Notes under the pieces: generated by a model | Databases searched by the model: none | What the model was told of the DNA's origin: nothing | Seen by the model: the letters and a program-made list of their open reading frames with translations, nothing else | Position numbers and translations under genes: made by a program | Shown: in pieces, positions 1 to 8,300 of the stretch | How positions within the stretch are numbered: the first letter of the stretch is position 1 | Layout: every line of letters begins with the position of its first letter | Assembly: GCA_017550445.1 (NCBI GenBank) | Contig: JAFZOV010000046.1 | Span: 1 to 64,000 of the forward strand | Reading direction: 5' to 3' | DNA from: Fibrobacter sp. | GTDB lineage: Bacteria > Fibrobacterota > Fibrobacteria > Fibrobacterales > Fibrobacteraceae | Length of the DNA stretch: 64,000 nucleotides

Positions 1-86
1 AACTCGCTGCCGCACCCATTCAAGAAACGGAATCAGCCCCAGCCGATCCCGTTGAAGAAGAAAAAGAATTTGAAGTAGAAGAATAA
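1..86 (+). CDS. C-terminal tail of an acidic protein (partial)
   Basis: Only the last 27 codons are inside the window, read in the frame starting at base 3 and ending with TAA at 84-86. The tail is rich in Ala, Pro and Glu and ends in a run of acidic residues (EEEKEFEVEE). No domain can be recognised, so no function is offered. The gene converges on the flavodoxin-like gene that ends 7 bases further on. Confidence 0.6.
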   Translation, partial: LAAAPIQETESAPADPVEEEKEFEVEE

Positions 87-93
87 ACCTGAC

Positions 94-999
94 TTATTTC
101 TCTACAACGATTAATTCGGCCGCGCCCCTCCCCGGGAGCGGCTTAAATATTTTCACGTTGGTCTGAACCGCCGGTCCACCGAAGGCCTTCATTTCGCAAA
201 CGAACAGGTAATTCGTTCCGGCCTCCACTTGAGTCGAAACAGAAAGCGGCTTAAGTCCCAAATAAGCGTAGTCCTTGGTCGCCTCGGCAAATACGGCAGA
301 ATCTTCAGCCGCAAGCGGGCGCTGTTCCGAAAAGCCTCCCATCAGCATTTCGTCGGTCTTGCCGGCTTCCAGATTTCCAAAGAAAGTTTCCACCTCGGCG
401 CGTGCCACGGAATCACCATTCTCTGCCGTAATGCGCTTGTTAGAAATACCGAAGGCAAGCGTCACGTTCGCATTCGGTTCCAGCGTCTTGAGTTCCGCGG
501 CAGAAGCCTTGCGGCCACCGCTGCCATACGTGCAGAAAGGCACCACCACCTTGCCGCTCAAATCGTTCGAATCGAGGAAGGTATAAATCGGCGGAGTAAA
601 CGTTCCGAACATAATCGGATAGCCCAGGTAAACCGTATCGTACTTGGCGAGCTCCACCTTGGCGTTTTCAAGGGCAGGCCACTGCTTACTTTCGCGCTCA
701 GCCTTTACCGCGGCAATCGTGCTGTCGTAAGTGGACGGATACGGTGTCACAAGCTTGAGTTCCACGGCGTCGGCACTCTTTGCCTTCTGGAAAATTTCAG
801 CGAGTTTCTTGGTCGCACCGTTCTGCGAGAAATACACCACCACAGACTTTGCAGGGGCACTCGCCGCAACCTCAGCGGTTTCCGCAGCTTTAGCAGCTTC
901 AGGTGCGTCCTTCTTTGCATCCTGCTCGTTGCAGGCGGTAAACATCAGCGAAGCCGCAAATACAGACATTGCAGCAGTCAACTTCATCTTGTTAAGCAT
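94..999 (-). CDS. Flavodoxin-like lipoprotein
   Basis: A 301-residue protein with a lipoprotein signal (lipobox ending FTAC, Cys at about residue 23), an Ala/Glu-rich linker, and a flavodoxin-like fold from about residue 50. The motif VVYFSQNGATKKLA matches the phosphate-binding loop of flavodoxins (Flavodoxin_4 type), followed by LGYPIMFGTFTPPIYTFL and PFCTYGSGGR, which fit the flavin-binding loops. It is probably an FMN-binding redox protein anchored outside the cytoplasmic membrane, which is unusual because most flavodoxins are cytoplasmic. The last 100 residues have no clear match. A good AGGAG ribosome site lies before the ATG and overlaps the stop of the upstream HD-GYP gene 13 bases away, so the two are probably co-transcribed. 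Confidence 0.75.
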   Translation of the reverse strand: MLNKMKLTAAMSVFAASLMFTACNEQDAKKDAPEAAKAAETAEVAASAPAKSVVVYFSQNGATKKLAEIFQKAKSADAVELKLVTPYPSTYDSTIAAVKAERESKQWPALENAKVELAKYDTVYLGYPIMFGTFTPPIYTFLDSNDLSGKVVVPFCTYGSGGRKASAAELKTLEPNANVTLAFGISNKRITAENGDSVARAEVETFFGNLEAGKTDEMLMGGFSEQRPLAAEDSAVFAEATKDYAYLGLKPLSVSTQVEAGTNYLFVCEMKAFGGPAVQTNVKIFKPLPGRGAAELIVVEK

Positions 1000-1012
1000 T
1001 TCGTTCTCCTAT

Positions 1013-3283
1013 TTAGCTTTTAGCCGGTTCCGGGGCCGCGGAATCATTTTTGCAACCGTTGTCAGCACCCGGAGCCGCGGCATTTGCAGCACCATTAGCA
1101 GCACCAGCGGCATCTTCTGGAGCCGGAGTCAGCCTGGTTCTTGCACCGTAAAGTCTTTCCGAAATGTGCGTAAACGCCTCGACAACATCCGGGTCAAAAT
1201 GCTTGCCCGCACCTTCGGTAATAATCGCCATCGCCTTTTCGTAGGGGAAAGGCTTCTTGTACACGCGTTCTGCCACAAGGGCATCGAACACGTCAGCCAC
1301 GGCCATGATTCTTGCAGACAGCGGAATCTCTTCGCCCTTGATTCGAGTCGGGTAACCGGTGCCATCCCACTTTTCGTGGTGGTAATGGGCCATGTCAATC
1401 GATTCAGTCATGTAGTCCGCATCAATCGTATCGCCGGCGTCTTCCACCATCTTGGTCAGAATCTTCCAACCTTCGGTGGTGTGGGTCTTCATGATAGCGA
1501 ATTCTTCGTCGGTAAGCTTGCCCGGCTTATTCAAAATCAAGTCAGACACGGCAATCTTACCAATGTCATGCAACGGGGCTGCACGTTTCAGCTTTTCGAC
1601 ATAAGCATCCGTGAGCACATCCTTGAACTTGCCTTCGTGCTTGAGTTGCAGCGCAATCGCTTCCACATATTCGGCGGTTTTCTTAATGTGGTTACCCGTG
1701 CTCTTGTCGCGGGCTTCAACCACCTCAGCGAATTCCATAATAATGATTTCCTGCATGCGGCGGATTCGTTCGTTCTGCTCCTGCACACGCTGGATAAAGT
1801 TATAGGTATCGCTCGCCATCGTGTACACAGATTCGTACAGATGCTCAATTTCATCGTTCGTTCGCACCCCGACCTTACCGAGGCGTTCCACGCTTTCCCT
1901 GATGCTTTCGAGGTCCACCTTTTCGGTGTCGAGCATGCTTGCGCGGGTCGTGTTGGCGGCAATCTTCATGGCAGCCAGGGACATCTGGTTCATGGGAATC
2001 ACCACGCCACGCTTCACCAGTTCAAGCACCACGCTCATAATGATAATCGAAAGGCCGAAGAACAACGAAAGCATCTTGATAAAGAAGATGGCTTCGCTTC
2101 GAATGACAGTTTCCATCGAGATATCAGCCGCTACATAGGCAACCGTCTTGTTCGACGAATTGCGCAAGGGCCTGTACACCGTCAAAAGCCAGCCAAACTT
2201 GTCATCCGAGATAATGGGTTCAACTTCGCCACCTGCCAAAAGCGTCGGCAAATAAGGCTCAAAGCTCGGATCGAACTCAATCACTTCGCCAGGCTTGCTA
2301 CCCGGTTCGCCATCAGTATCCAGGTCAAACACCACATGGCAACCATCGTTCCTAATCTGGTACACATACAGGTACTTGGTCTGCGGGAAACTTTCTCTAA
2401 TGGAATACAGAATCTTCTGGATAAAGGCATAGTCTTCGACTTCGAAACCTTTATTAATGTAATCGTCCACCTTATCGGGGTCTATTGCAGAAGCGGCTGC
2501 CCTGGTCACGCCATTTGCAACGGTAATGAAATTATTGACGGAATTTTCGCGATACAGGAAAAAGCCGATAGTACAGGCAAGGCCGCCCAAAAGCACTTCA
2601 GCGATAATCACCATGTACACCACCTTGCGGAGCAAGGAATGGCGCACGATCTTCTTTACCACGTCTTGGCTATTGACACGCAAGAAGACTTTGTTCAAGT
2701 GATTCTTGATAAAACGCGGAATAAAGCGGAAAAGGAACACGGCCGCAACAACGACAACGCCCTTGTCAAAGAAGTCCAGGACAATGTCTGCCCAAAGCTG
2801 CGAGGTAAACTTGCTCCAGCCCAAGACTTCGTGGAACGCAATCGAGAACGGAGCCGAAACCCCTTCGCCAAAATTGAAACCATACAAGAAGTAAGTAAAA
2901 ACAGAACCAATACCGCCGCCAATCAAGGCAAACGAAAGAATCACCACAAACAGGCGCGGGATGTTCTTGAAAAATCTCTGGTGGTAAAAGAAGGTGGCTA
3001 ACGCAGCGATGAAAATGCTAATGACGCCGTAGAACATGGTCACGGGGTCAGAAATTCCATTAATGGCATTCGCTCCAAAACCGACTATAACTGCAGGAAG
3101 GTTACCGCCAAGCATTGCCGTAAGGATTGTCCCCAAGCAATCCAAGTAAAGCGGCAATTCCAGGGCCAGCGCAATTTTGGCCGGTATAATATTCAACACC
3201 AGGCCAAAGGCAATAAGTGCCAAAACACTTTTTAAGCTTGACCCATTTTCGAAATCAAATAATTTTTTCAATGAAACTTTCAT
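1013..3283 (-). CDS. Membrane HD-GYP domain protein (c-di-GMP phosphodiesterase)
   Basis: A 756-residue membrane protein. The first ~210 residues form several hydrophobic helices resembling an ECF-transporter S-component or MASE-type sensor. They are followed by a TM-flanked periplasmic region of ~170 residues (dCache-like), a TM and HAMP-like linker, a short coiled coil (VQEQNERIRRMQEII), and an HD-GYP domain with HDIGK and HHEKWDGTGYP intact, so cyclic-di-GMP hydrolysis is expected. The Ala/Pro-rich tail is low complexity. The start chosen is the ATG at 3283, about 10 bases after AGAAGG; a GTG three codons upstream would sit too close to that site. A terminator separates it from yggU, so it probably has its own promoter and is followed by the flavodoxin-like gene. 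Confidence 0.85.
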   Translation of the reverse strand: MKVSLKKLFDFENGSSLKSVLALIAFGLVLNIIPAKIALALELPLYLDCLGTILTAMLGGNLPAVIVGFGANAINGISDPVTMFYGVISIFIAALATFFYHQRFFKNIPRLFVVILSFALIGGGIGSVFTYFLYGFNFGEGVSAPFSIAFHEVLGWSKFTSQLWADIVLDFFDKGVVVVAAVFLFRFIPRFIKNHLNKVFLRVNSQDVVKKIVRHSLLRKVVYMVIIAEVLLGGLACTIGFFLYRENSVNNFITVANGVTRAAASAIDPDKVDDYINKGFEVEDYAFIQKILYSIRESFPQTKYLYVYQIRNDGCHVVFDLDTDGEPGSKPGEVIEFDPSFEPYLPTLLAGGEVEPIISDDKFGWLLTVYRPLRNSSNKTVAYVAADISMETVIRSEAIFFIKMLSLFFGLSIIIMSVVLELVKRGVVIPMNQMSLAAMKIAANTTRASMLDTEKVDLESIRESVERLGKVGVRTNDEIEHLYESVYTMASDTYNFIQRVQEQNERIRRMQEIIIMEFAEVVEARDKSTGNHIKKTAEYVEAIALQLKHEGKFKDVLTDAYVEKLKRAAPLHDIGKIAVSDLILNKPGKLTDEEFAIMKTHTTEGWKILTKMVEDAGDTIDADYMTESIDMAHYHHEKWDGTGYPTRIKGEEIPLSARIMAVADVFDALVAERVYKKPFPYEKAMAIITEGAGKHFDPDVVEAFTHISERLYGARTRLTPAPEDAAGAANGAANAAAPGADNGCKNDSAAPEPAKS

Positions 3284-3320
3284 TGCCCACACATCCTTCT
3301 TAGCACTCTTAAAATAAATA

Positions 3321-3343
3321 AAAAAAGGACTCGTTAGAGTCCT
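3321..3343 (-). terminator. Rho-independent terminator after yggU
   Basis: Read on the minus strand, AGGACTC-TAAC-GAGTCCT is a perfect 7-bp stem with a 4-base loop followed by six T. The stem overlaps the yggU stop codon and separates divIVA-yggU from the HD-GYP gene. Confidence 0.9.
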
Positions 3344-3563
3344 ACTTGATAATTTCCACTATTTTTTTGTTGTTTGTAGCCCCCGAGACCACCGAAACAT
3401 CCCGTTTATGCACATGAAAGTGCTCTGCCAGGAGTTCGCAGATGGCCTCGTTCGCTGCTCCATCCACAGGTGGAGCCTTAACTTCCACCTTGTAACTGCC
3501 GTCAGGGAGCTCTGTCACGCTTTCGCGCTTGCTCCGGGCGTGCACCTTGATGTTTATTCTCAT
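3342..3563 (-). CDS. yggU: DUF167 / YggU family protein
   Basis: A 73-residue protein with the DUF167 pattern: KVEVKAPPVDGAANEAICELLAEHF, then a Ser-Gly-rich turn (VVSGATNNKKIVEI). This family is small and widespread with no settled biochemical role. It follows divIVA by 11 bases, as yggU often follows divIVA or yggT in other bacteria, so co-transcription is likely. The start at the ATG before RINIKVHARSK gives the usual family length; a longer reading would run into divIVA. No strong ribosome site is visible, which suggests translational coupling. Confidence 0.85.
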   Translation of the reverse strand: MRINIKVHARSKRESVTELPDGSYKVEVKAPPVDGAANEAICELLAEHFHVHKRDVSVVSGATNNKKIVEIIK

Positions 3564-3574
3564 AGGCTCGGGCC

Positions 3575-4084
3575 CTAGGCAAGCACATTTCCCGGGGCGG
3601 CCGGGCGAGCCCTGAGCTCTTCTTGCATGCGCTGGTCGTTTTCCATGGCAGAAAGTAAGTCTTCCTGGCCCTTGATAAGCGCACGGCAACGGATAAAGTA
3701 GTTTGTACGCAATTGCTTGAGCTGTTCGATTTCCATGCGGAGCTCTTCGGCCTCTTTCTTGGTAGACTCCACCTCGCGGACCGCCCGCGCTTTGGCTTCG
3801 GCAACAATAATTTCGGCTTCTTTTTCTGCAGTGGCCTTGACCTCGTCCACGGTACGCTGCATGGTCACCACGGCGTCCTGAATGGTCTTTTCGATCTGGC
3901 GATAGTAATTCACTCGTTCTTCGGCAACCTTTAAACGTTCGGTAAGGTCGGTCTTGTCCCTGGACATCTGTTCAAAAGCATTGGCCGCGGTCTCCAAAAA
4001 AGCCTTGACTTCTTCAGGATCGATTCCACCGAAATTTTTCTTGTGGAAGTTCTGGTTTCGAATATCCAAAGGTGTAAGTTCCAT
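3575..4084 (-). CDS. divIVA: DivIVA domain protein
   Basis: A 169-residue protein that begins MELTPLDIRNQNF and continues with KKNFGGIDPEEVKAFLE, the typical N-terminal membrane-binding segment of DivIVA/GpsB proteins. Residues ~30-145 form a long heptad-rich coiled coil. DivIVA proteins bind curved membrane and organise poles or division sites; the exact role here cannot be read from sequence. The start is set by the family N-terminus, since the 22 codons upstream do not match. A TATATTTC element 48 bases upstream is a likely promoter. Confidence 0.85.
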   Translation of the reverse strand: MELTPLDIRNQNFHKKNFGGIDPEEVKAFLETAANAFEQMSRDKTDLTERLKVAEERVNYYRQIEKTIQDAVVTMQRTVDEVKATAEKEAEIIVAEAKARAVREVESTKKEAEELRMEIEQLKQLRTNYFIRCRALIKGQEDLLSAMENDQRMQEELRARPAAPGNVLA

Positions 4085-4131
4085 ACTAAAACCTGCAAAA
4101 AAATGGGAATTTGCCGCCTTTAGCGACACCC

Positions 4132-4139
4132 GAAATATA
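4132..4139 (-). promoter_or_regulatory. TAnnTTTG-like promoter element for divIVA
   Basis: On the minus strand the sequence reads TATATTTC, one base from the Bacteroidota-type -7 element TAnnTTTG, about 48 bases before the divIVA ATG. The same element recurs before other genes in this window. Confidence 0.4.
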
Positions 4140-4246
4140 ACAACTTGCAAAGATCGATGTCAAAGTCACAAAAAAATAAGATATAAAATGGAGATTTACC
4201 TACTCTTGTTTCTAAAATTTCATGTTATATTTTATTAACAGCGTTT

Positions 4247-5335
4247 ATGATTAAGTTTCTAAAAAACTTCTGGGGGGCGCAGGACACACTAGAACGTAAA
4301 ATGTTCTGGTCTATTTTGGTGGTAGTCACCGTAGTGGCGACCTGTTCTGCCGTCTTTACCATTTACGAGGGCATCAATGCCTCTGCATCCCTGGCCAGCC
4401 TCGGATGTACGTTGCTTTGCTTTATTATTGCCTTTGTTGCCGTAAAGACATCGCTCTACAACCAGTGTTACCTGGTCATGTGCTGCGCGCTCACCTGTTT
4501 TTTAATGCCCCTTCTGTTCCTCTTCTGCGGTGGCATCACCAGCGGCATGCCGCTGTACTGCATCACCTCCATTGCATTAATTGCCTTTGCCATCCGTGGA
4601 CGCGCCAAAAGAATCGCCTTCGGTTTTTCCCTCGCCATCCAGGCAGCGACCATCTACTGGTCCTGGAAAAATCCGGACATCCTGTATACCATTCTCGACC
4701 GTGACAGTTCCTACCTCGACATTCTGGTAACCCACATCCTGACATGCATCACGCTCTTTGCCGTAGGCTCCTTCTCCCTGATGGCTTACGTACAGGAGCG
4801 CGAAAAAAGCGAAAAGCTGGTGGCACGGCTAGACTATCTTTCGGTCAGGGATTCACTTACAGGGCTTTACAACCGCAGATACTTGCTCAAGTTCCTGGAA
4901 GAACGAGTCTGGAAACAACGCAACGACTACTTTATCGCCATGTTTGACTTGGACAATTTTAAACAAGTTAACAACAAATACGATCACACCTTTGGCGACA
5001 AGGTGATTTGTACCATAGGCGAACTAATCCAGAAAGTCGGTGACGAAGTCGCTGGCGAATGCGTTGCCCGCTACGGTTGTGAAAAATTCATCTATCTTAT
5101 CAGCGCAGGCTCCGAGGCAGAAGCTTACGCAAAAGTTGAATCTATCCGCAAGTCCGTCCGTCAGGTTACATTCGAGGAACATCCGGAACTTAAGCTTACC
5201 ATAAGCGGCGGGTTGCTCCCCTGCAACGCCAAATCGGTAGCCGATATAAACCAGCTCCTTTTCCGAGTTGACGAACTCGTAGTTTCCGCCAAAAATCAAG
5301 GCAAGAACCAGATTCGCAACATGGTGGAAAACTAA
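4247..5335 (+). CDS. Membrane GGDEF-family protein with degenerate signature
   Basis: A 362-residue protein with about six hydrophobic helices in residues ~18-180 and a GGDEF-type domain from ~195 (DSLTGLYNRRYLLKFLEERV, then FDLDNFKQVNNKYDHTFGDKV). The signature at residues 277-281 reads GCEKF instead of GG(D/E)EF. The Lys replaces the acidic residue needed for catalysis and Cys replaces the second Gly, so diguanylate cyclase activity is unlikely; the domain may sense or bind nucleotide. The ATG follows an AT-rich stretch without a clear ribosome site. It lies divergent from divIVA and 43 bases before hisE. Confidence 0.8.
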   Translation: MIKFLKNFWGAQDTLERKMFWSILVVVTVVATCSAVFTIYEGINASASLASLGCTLLCFIIAFVAVKTSLYNQCYLVMCCALTCFLMPLLFLFCGGITSGMPLYCITSIALIAFAIRGRAKRIAFGFSLAIQAATIYWSWKNPDILYTILDRDSSYLDILVTHILTCITLFAVGSFSLMAYVQEREKSEKLVARLDYLSVRDSLTGLYNRRYLLKFLEERVWKQRNDYFIAMFDLDNFKQVNNKYDHTFGDKVICTIGELIQKVGDEVAGECVARYGCEKFIYLISAGSEAEAYAKVESIRKSVRQVTFEEHPELKLTISGGLLPCNAKSVADINQLLFRVDELVVSAKNQGKNQIRNMVEN

Positions 5336-5342
5336 GTTTTTC

Positions 5343-5350
5343 TATCTTTA
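5343..5350 (+). promoter_or_regulatory. Possible TAnnTTTR promoter element for the hisE cluster
   Basis: TATCTTTA lies 28 bases before the hisE ATG in the short gap after the GGDEF gene. It resembles the TAnnTTTG element seen elsewhere in the window; a clear -33 box was not identified. Confidence 0.3.
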
Positions 5351-5378
5351 CCTCTGAAAAAAATTAAAGAGGTCCATT

Positions 5379-5639
5379 ATGACATTCGAAGAAATGTACG
5401 CACTGGCCTGCCAGCGCAAGAAAGACATGCCCGAAGGTAAGGGCACCACGGAACTTTTCAAGAAGGGCCCGCACGGCATTGGCAAGAAGCTCGTCGAAGA
5501 AGCCGCCGAAAGCTGGATGGCCGCCCGCTTTGAAAGCCGCGACGCCCAGTGCCTGGAGCTTTCTCAGGTGCTTTACTATGTGGCCGTAATGATGGCCGAA
5601 AAAGGTCTCACCCTCGAAGAAGTGTACGCTAAATTATGA
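5379..5639 (+). CDS. hisE: Phosphoribosyl-ATP pyrophosphatase
   Basis: An 86-residue protein of the HisE/MazG-like all-alpha fold. KKLVEEAAESWMAA carries the conserved EExxE metal-binding motif, and SQVLYYVAVMMAEKGLTLEEVYAKL is the typical end of HisE. It converts PR-ATP to PR-AMP in the second step of histidine synthesis, in the cytoplasm. A GAGG ribosome site precedes the ATG. The stop overlaps the hisG start (ATGA), so the two histidine enzymes are translationally coupled. It is a stand-alone HisE rather than the HisIE fusion of enterobacteria. Confidence 0.9.
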   Translation: MTFEEMYALACQRKKDMPEGKGTTELFKKGPHGIGKKLVEEAAESWMAARFESRDAQCLELSQVLYYVAVMMAEKGLTLEEVYAKL

Positions 5640-6475
5640 TTAAGGTAGCTCTCCCCAACAAGGGCATGCTCTTTGAGCCCACCCAGGAACTTTTGAAGGC
5701 TTGCGGTTACAAGGCCTCCAAGCCCTACAAGACTTTGACCCAGCTCGACACCAAGAACGGAATCGAATTCTTCTTCTTGCGCCCAAGCGACATTCCCATG
5801 TACGTGGGTCGTGGCATTATCGATGCCGGCATTACGGGAATCGACTTCAACGCCGAAGCCAAGAGCCCGGCAGTCAAGGTTCTGGACCTCCCCTTTGGCG
5901 CCTCCAAGATGTGCGCCGCTGTTCCCAACGACAGCCCGGTGCAGTCTCTTGACGAACTCAAGAACGCAACGATCGCTACCAGCTTCCCGCACATTGTCGA
6001 AGGCTACTACAAGAAGGATATGAATTTCGTGGTGCTCGAAGGCGCCGTCGAAATTTCCGTGAGCCTCGGCGTCGCTGACGCCATTGTCGACGTGGTCGAA
6101 ACAGGAACCACCCTCAAGCAGGCTGGACTCCGTATCGTGGGCGAACCGCTCTTCCGCAGCAACGCAGCCCTCTTCTGCAACCCGCAGAAGACCGAACTCG
6201 AAGAAGTCCACACGCTGATCCGCCGCATCGAGGGCAAGCTCGTTGCCCAGTCGTACATGATGATCGAGTACGACTGCCCGGCTGAACTTTTGGCCAAGGC
6301 ATGCGAACTCACGCCGGGTCTCGATGCCCCGACGGTGACCAAGCTGCACGGCCGCGAATGGTATTCCGTCAAGGCCATGGTCCCGCAAGAAGAAGCGAAC
6401 TCCATCATGGACAAGCTTTGGGACGCAGGCGCACGCAGCATTCTCCTGTTCGGGATCAAGAGCGCCCGTATCTAA
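5636..6475 (+). CDS. hisG: ATP phosphoribosyltransferase (long form)
   Basis: A 279-residue HisG that catalyses the first, regulated step of histidine synthesis (ATP + PRPP). Visible features are the N-terminal VALPNKGMLFEP, the type-2 periplasmic-binding-like core with GRGIIDAGITGID, and the PRPP-binding region VADAIVDVVETGTTLKQAGL. The length and the C-terminal ~75 residues (LPTV-like PTVTKLHGREWYSVKAMV) show the long form with its own regulatory ACT-like domain, so HisZ is not needed. It overlaps hisE by 4 bases and is followed after 3 bases by the EAL-HDOD gene. Confidence 0.95.
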   Translation: MIKVALPNKGMLFEPTQELLKACGYKASKPYKTLTQLDTKNGIEFFFLRPSDIPMYVGRGIIDAGITGIDFNAEAKSPAVKVLDLPFGASKMCAAVPNDSPVQSLDELKNATIATSFPHIVEGYYKKDMNFVVLEGAVEISVSLGVADAIVDVVETGTTLKQAGLRIVGEPLFRSNAALFCNPQKTELEEVHTLIRRIEGKLVAQSYMMIEYDCPAELLAKACELTPGLDAPTVTKLHGREWYSVKAMVPQEEANSIMDKLWDAGARSILLFGIKSARI

Positions 6476-6478
6476 GAC

Positions 6479-7714
6479 ATGCAAACACTTGCTTACTTAG
6501 CACGCCAGCCTATCCTCGACCGCGAGGGTAAGATTTATGCGTATGAGCTGCTGTTCCGCGATTCGCCCGAAAGCGACATTGCCATTATTGCAAGCGACGT
6601 GCTCGCCACGGCGCAGGTACTCGAAAACGTACTGAACAACATCGGTATCGAGCGCCTGATCGGAAACAACAAGGCCTTTGTGAACTGCAGCAAGAACATG
6701 CTGCTCGACAACCTGTTCGGGCTGTTGAACCCCAAGTACTTTGTACTCGAAGTTCTCGAAGATGTCGAAGTAGACGATGCTATCGTCAAGGCTGTCCAGC
6801 GCTACAGGGCCTTGGGTTTCGAACTCGCCCTGGACGACTTCGTCTTCAACGACGAATTCATCACGCGATTCAAGCCGCTGTTCCCCTACATCAGCTACGT
6901 GAAGATGGATGTGGTGGACAACTCGCAAGAATCCATGAACGCCGCCGCCACCTTCTTCAAGACCATGGGAGTCAAGCTCCTGGCCGAAAAGGTAGAAGAC
7001 GAGGCCACCTTCAAGCGCTGCGAAGAGGCCGGCTACGATTACTTCCAAGGTTTCTTCTTTGCAAAGCCCGAACTCGTGACAGGCCGCAAAATCGACGCGA
7101 CCTCGGCCACTCTCTTGCAGCTTCTGCTCCGCATCAAGTCGCGCCCGAGCCTCGAAGACATGGTCGAAAGTCTCTCCAAACACGAAGACATCGCCCAAAA
7201 CCTGCTGCGATTCGTGAACTCCGACTCCCAGACCAGGCACAGCCGCATCGACAACGTCAAGGACGCCATCGTCTGGGTCGGCATGCGCCGCATCCAGGAA
7301 TGGCTTATGCTCATGCTGTACGCCCGCCCAGAGCTCGGCATGACTCCGCAAGCCTCGCCCCTGTTCCAGAACGCAAGCCACCGTGCAAAGTTCATGGAAA
7401 GCCTCGCCCGCACCATCGACGAAAACAACGACGACTTCTGCGCCAAGGCATTCATGGTGGGGCTCATCAGCCGTATGGACGCCTTGGTGCGCGCCCCGCT
7501 CGAAACCATTTTGTCCGACGCGCCCACCGATGACGAAATGCAGGACGCCCTCCTGAACCGCAGCGGCCGCCTCGGCACACTGCTGCGCCTTGCAGACGCC
7601 GTGGAACTCGACGACCGGGATTCCATCCAGGCATGCCTCAAGGAAGAAGGCATCCACTTCGCCCAACTGAAACTCTGCATCAACGAATCCTACAGTTTTG
7701 CCAATGAACATTGA
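6479..7714 (+). CDS. EAL-HDOD signalling protein (YuxH type)
   Basis: A 411-residue cytoplasmic protein. Residues ~1-200 form an EAL-type TIM barrel beginning YLARQPILDREGKIYAYELLFRDS; the EAL signature reads ELL and key metal ligands are not obvious, as in most YuxH-family proteins, so it is probably not an active c-di-GMP phosphodiesterase. Residues ~205-400 form an HDOD domain (RIKSRPSLEDMVESLSKHEDIAQNLLRFVNSD). Such proteins act in signalling, but the target is unknown. The gene sits 3 bases after hisG and its end overlaps the recR start, an unusual position inside a housekeeping cluster. Confidence 0.85.
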   Translation: MQTLAYLARQPILDREGKIYAYELLFRDSPESDIAIIASDVLATAQVLENVLNNIGIERLIGNNKAFVNCSKNMLLDNLFGLLNPKYFVLEVLEDVEVDDAIVKAVQRYRALGFELALDDFVFNDEFITRFKPLFPYISYVKMDVVDNSQESMNAAATFFKTMGVKLLAEKVEDEATFKRCEEAGYDYFQGFFFAKPELVTGRKIDATSATLLQLLLRIKSRPSLEDMVESLSKHEDIAQNLLRFVNSDSQTRHSRIDNVKDAIVWVGMRRIQEWLMLMLYARPELGMTPQASPLFQNASHRAKFMESLARTIDENNDDFCAKAFMVGLISRMDALVRAPLETILSDAPTDDEMQDALLNRSGRLGTLLRLADAVELDDRDSIQACLKEEGIHFAQLKLCINESYSFANEH

Positions 7715-8300
7715 GCCGCAAAGTCTTGAAGCGTTAATCGGGGAATTTTCATCGCTCCCCGGAATCGGGCAAAAGACCGCCCGAAGGCTTGCGTATCATA
7801 TTCTTTCAAAAAACGAAGGTGACGTGGAACGGTTTTCGGCGAACCTCTTGAACGCGAAAAGAAACGTCCACCCGTGCCCCCGCTGCTACGCCTTTACCGA
7901 CGAAGACCTTTGCCCCGTTTGCAAGGCCCGCGAAGGCGCCAAATGCATTTGCGTCGTCGAAAAAAGCTCCGACATCGTTCCGTTTGAACGCTCGGGCATT
8001 TACAAGGGTACCTACTTTGTGCTGGGCGGCGTCATTTCGCCCCTCGACGGCATTGGCCCCGAACACCTGCATTTGCCGGAACTCGTAAAGCGCATCAAGG
8101 ACGAAGGCATCGAAGAACTTATATTTGCATTAGGTTCTAGCCCCGAAGCAGACAGCACGGCACTCATGCTCGATCACATGCTGGCAGGAGTAAATGTCAA
8201 GCGCACGCGCCTTGCCCGCGGAATCCCCATGGGTTCGGACCTGGAATTTGTAGACGAAGTCACCATGCTCCGCGCATTCGAAGGGAGAGTCAGCCTATGA
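7704..8300 (+). CDS. recR: Recombination mediator RecR
   Basis: A 198-residue RecR with, in order, the helix-hairpin-helix LPGIGQKTARRLAYHIL, a four-cysteine zinc finger (CPRCYAFTDEDLCPVC), and a Toprim domain (ICVVEKSSDIVPFE, then LGGVISPLDGIGPEHL). It works with RecO/RecF to load RecA on single-stranded DNA. The ATG at 7704 is chosen over a TTG two codons upstream. It overlaps the end of the EAL-HDOD gene by 11 bases, and its stop overlaps the engB start (ATGA). The genes usually found before recR (dnaX, ebfC) are not present here. Confidence 0.95.
   Translation: MNIEPQSLEALIGEFSSLPGIGQKTARRLAYHILSKNEGDVERFSANLLNAKRNVHPCPRCYAFTDEDLCPVCKAREGAKCICVVEKSSDIVPFERSGIYKGTYFVLGGVISPLDGIGPEHLHLPELVKRIKDEGIEELIFALGSSPEADSTALMLDHMLAGVNVKRTRLARGIPMGSDLEFVDEVTMLRAFEGRVSL

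Noticed and set aside
731..3001. A long plus-strand open frame of 756 codons opposite the HD-GYP gene
   Set aside because: Its translation is full of His/Arg/Asn-rich runs with no domain, as expected opposite a codon-biased gene, while the minus strand shows intact HD-GYP motifs.
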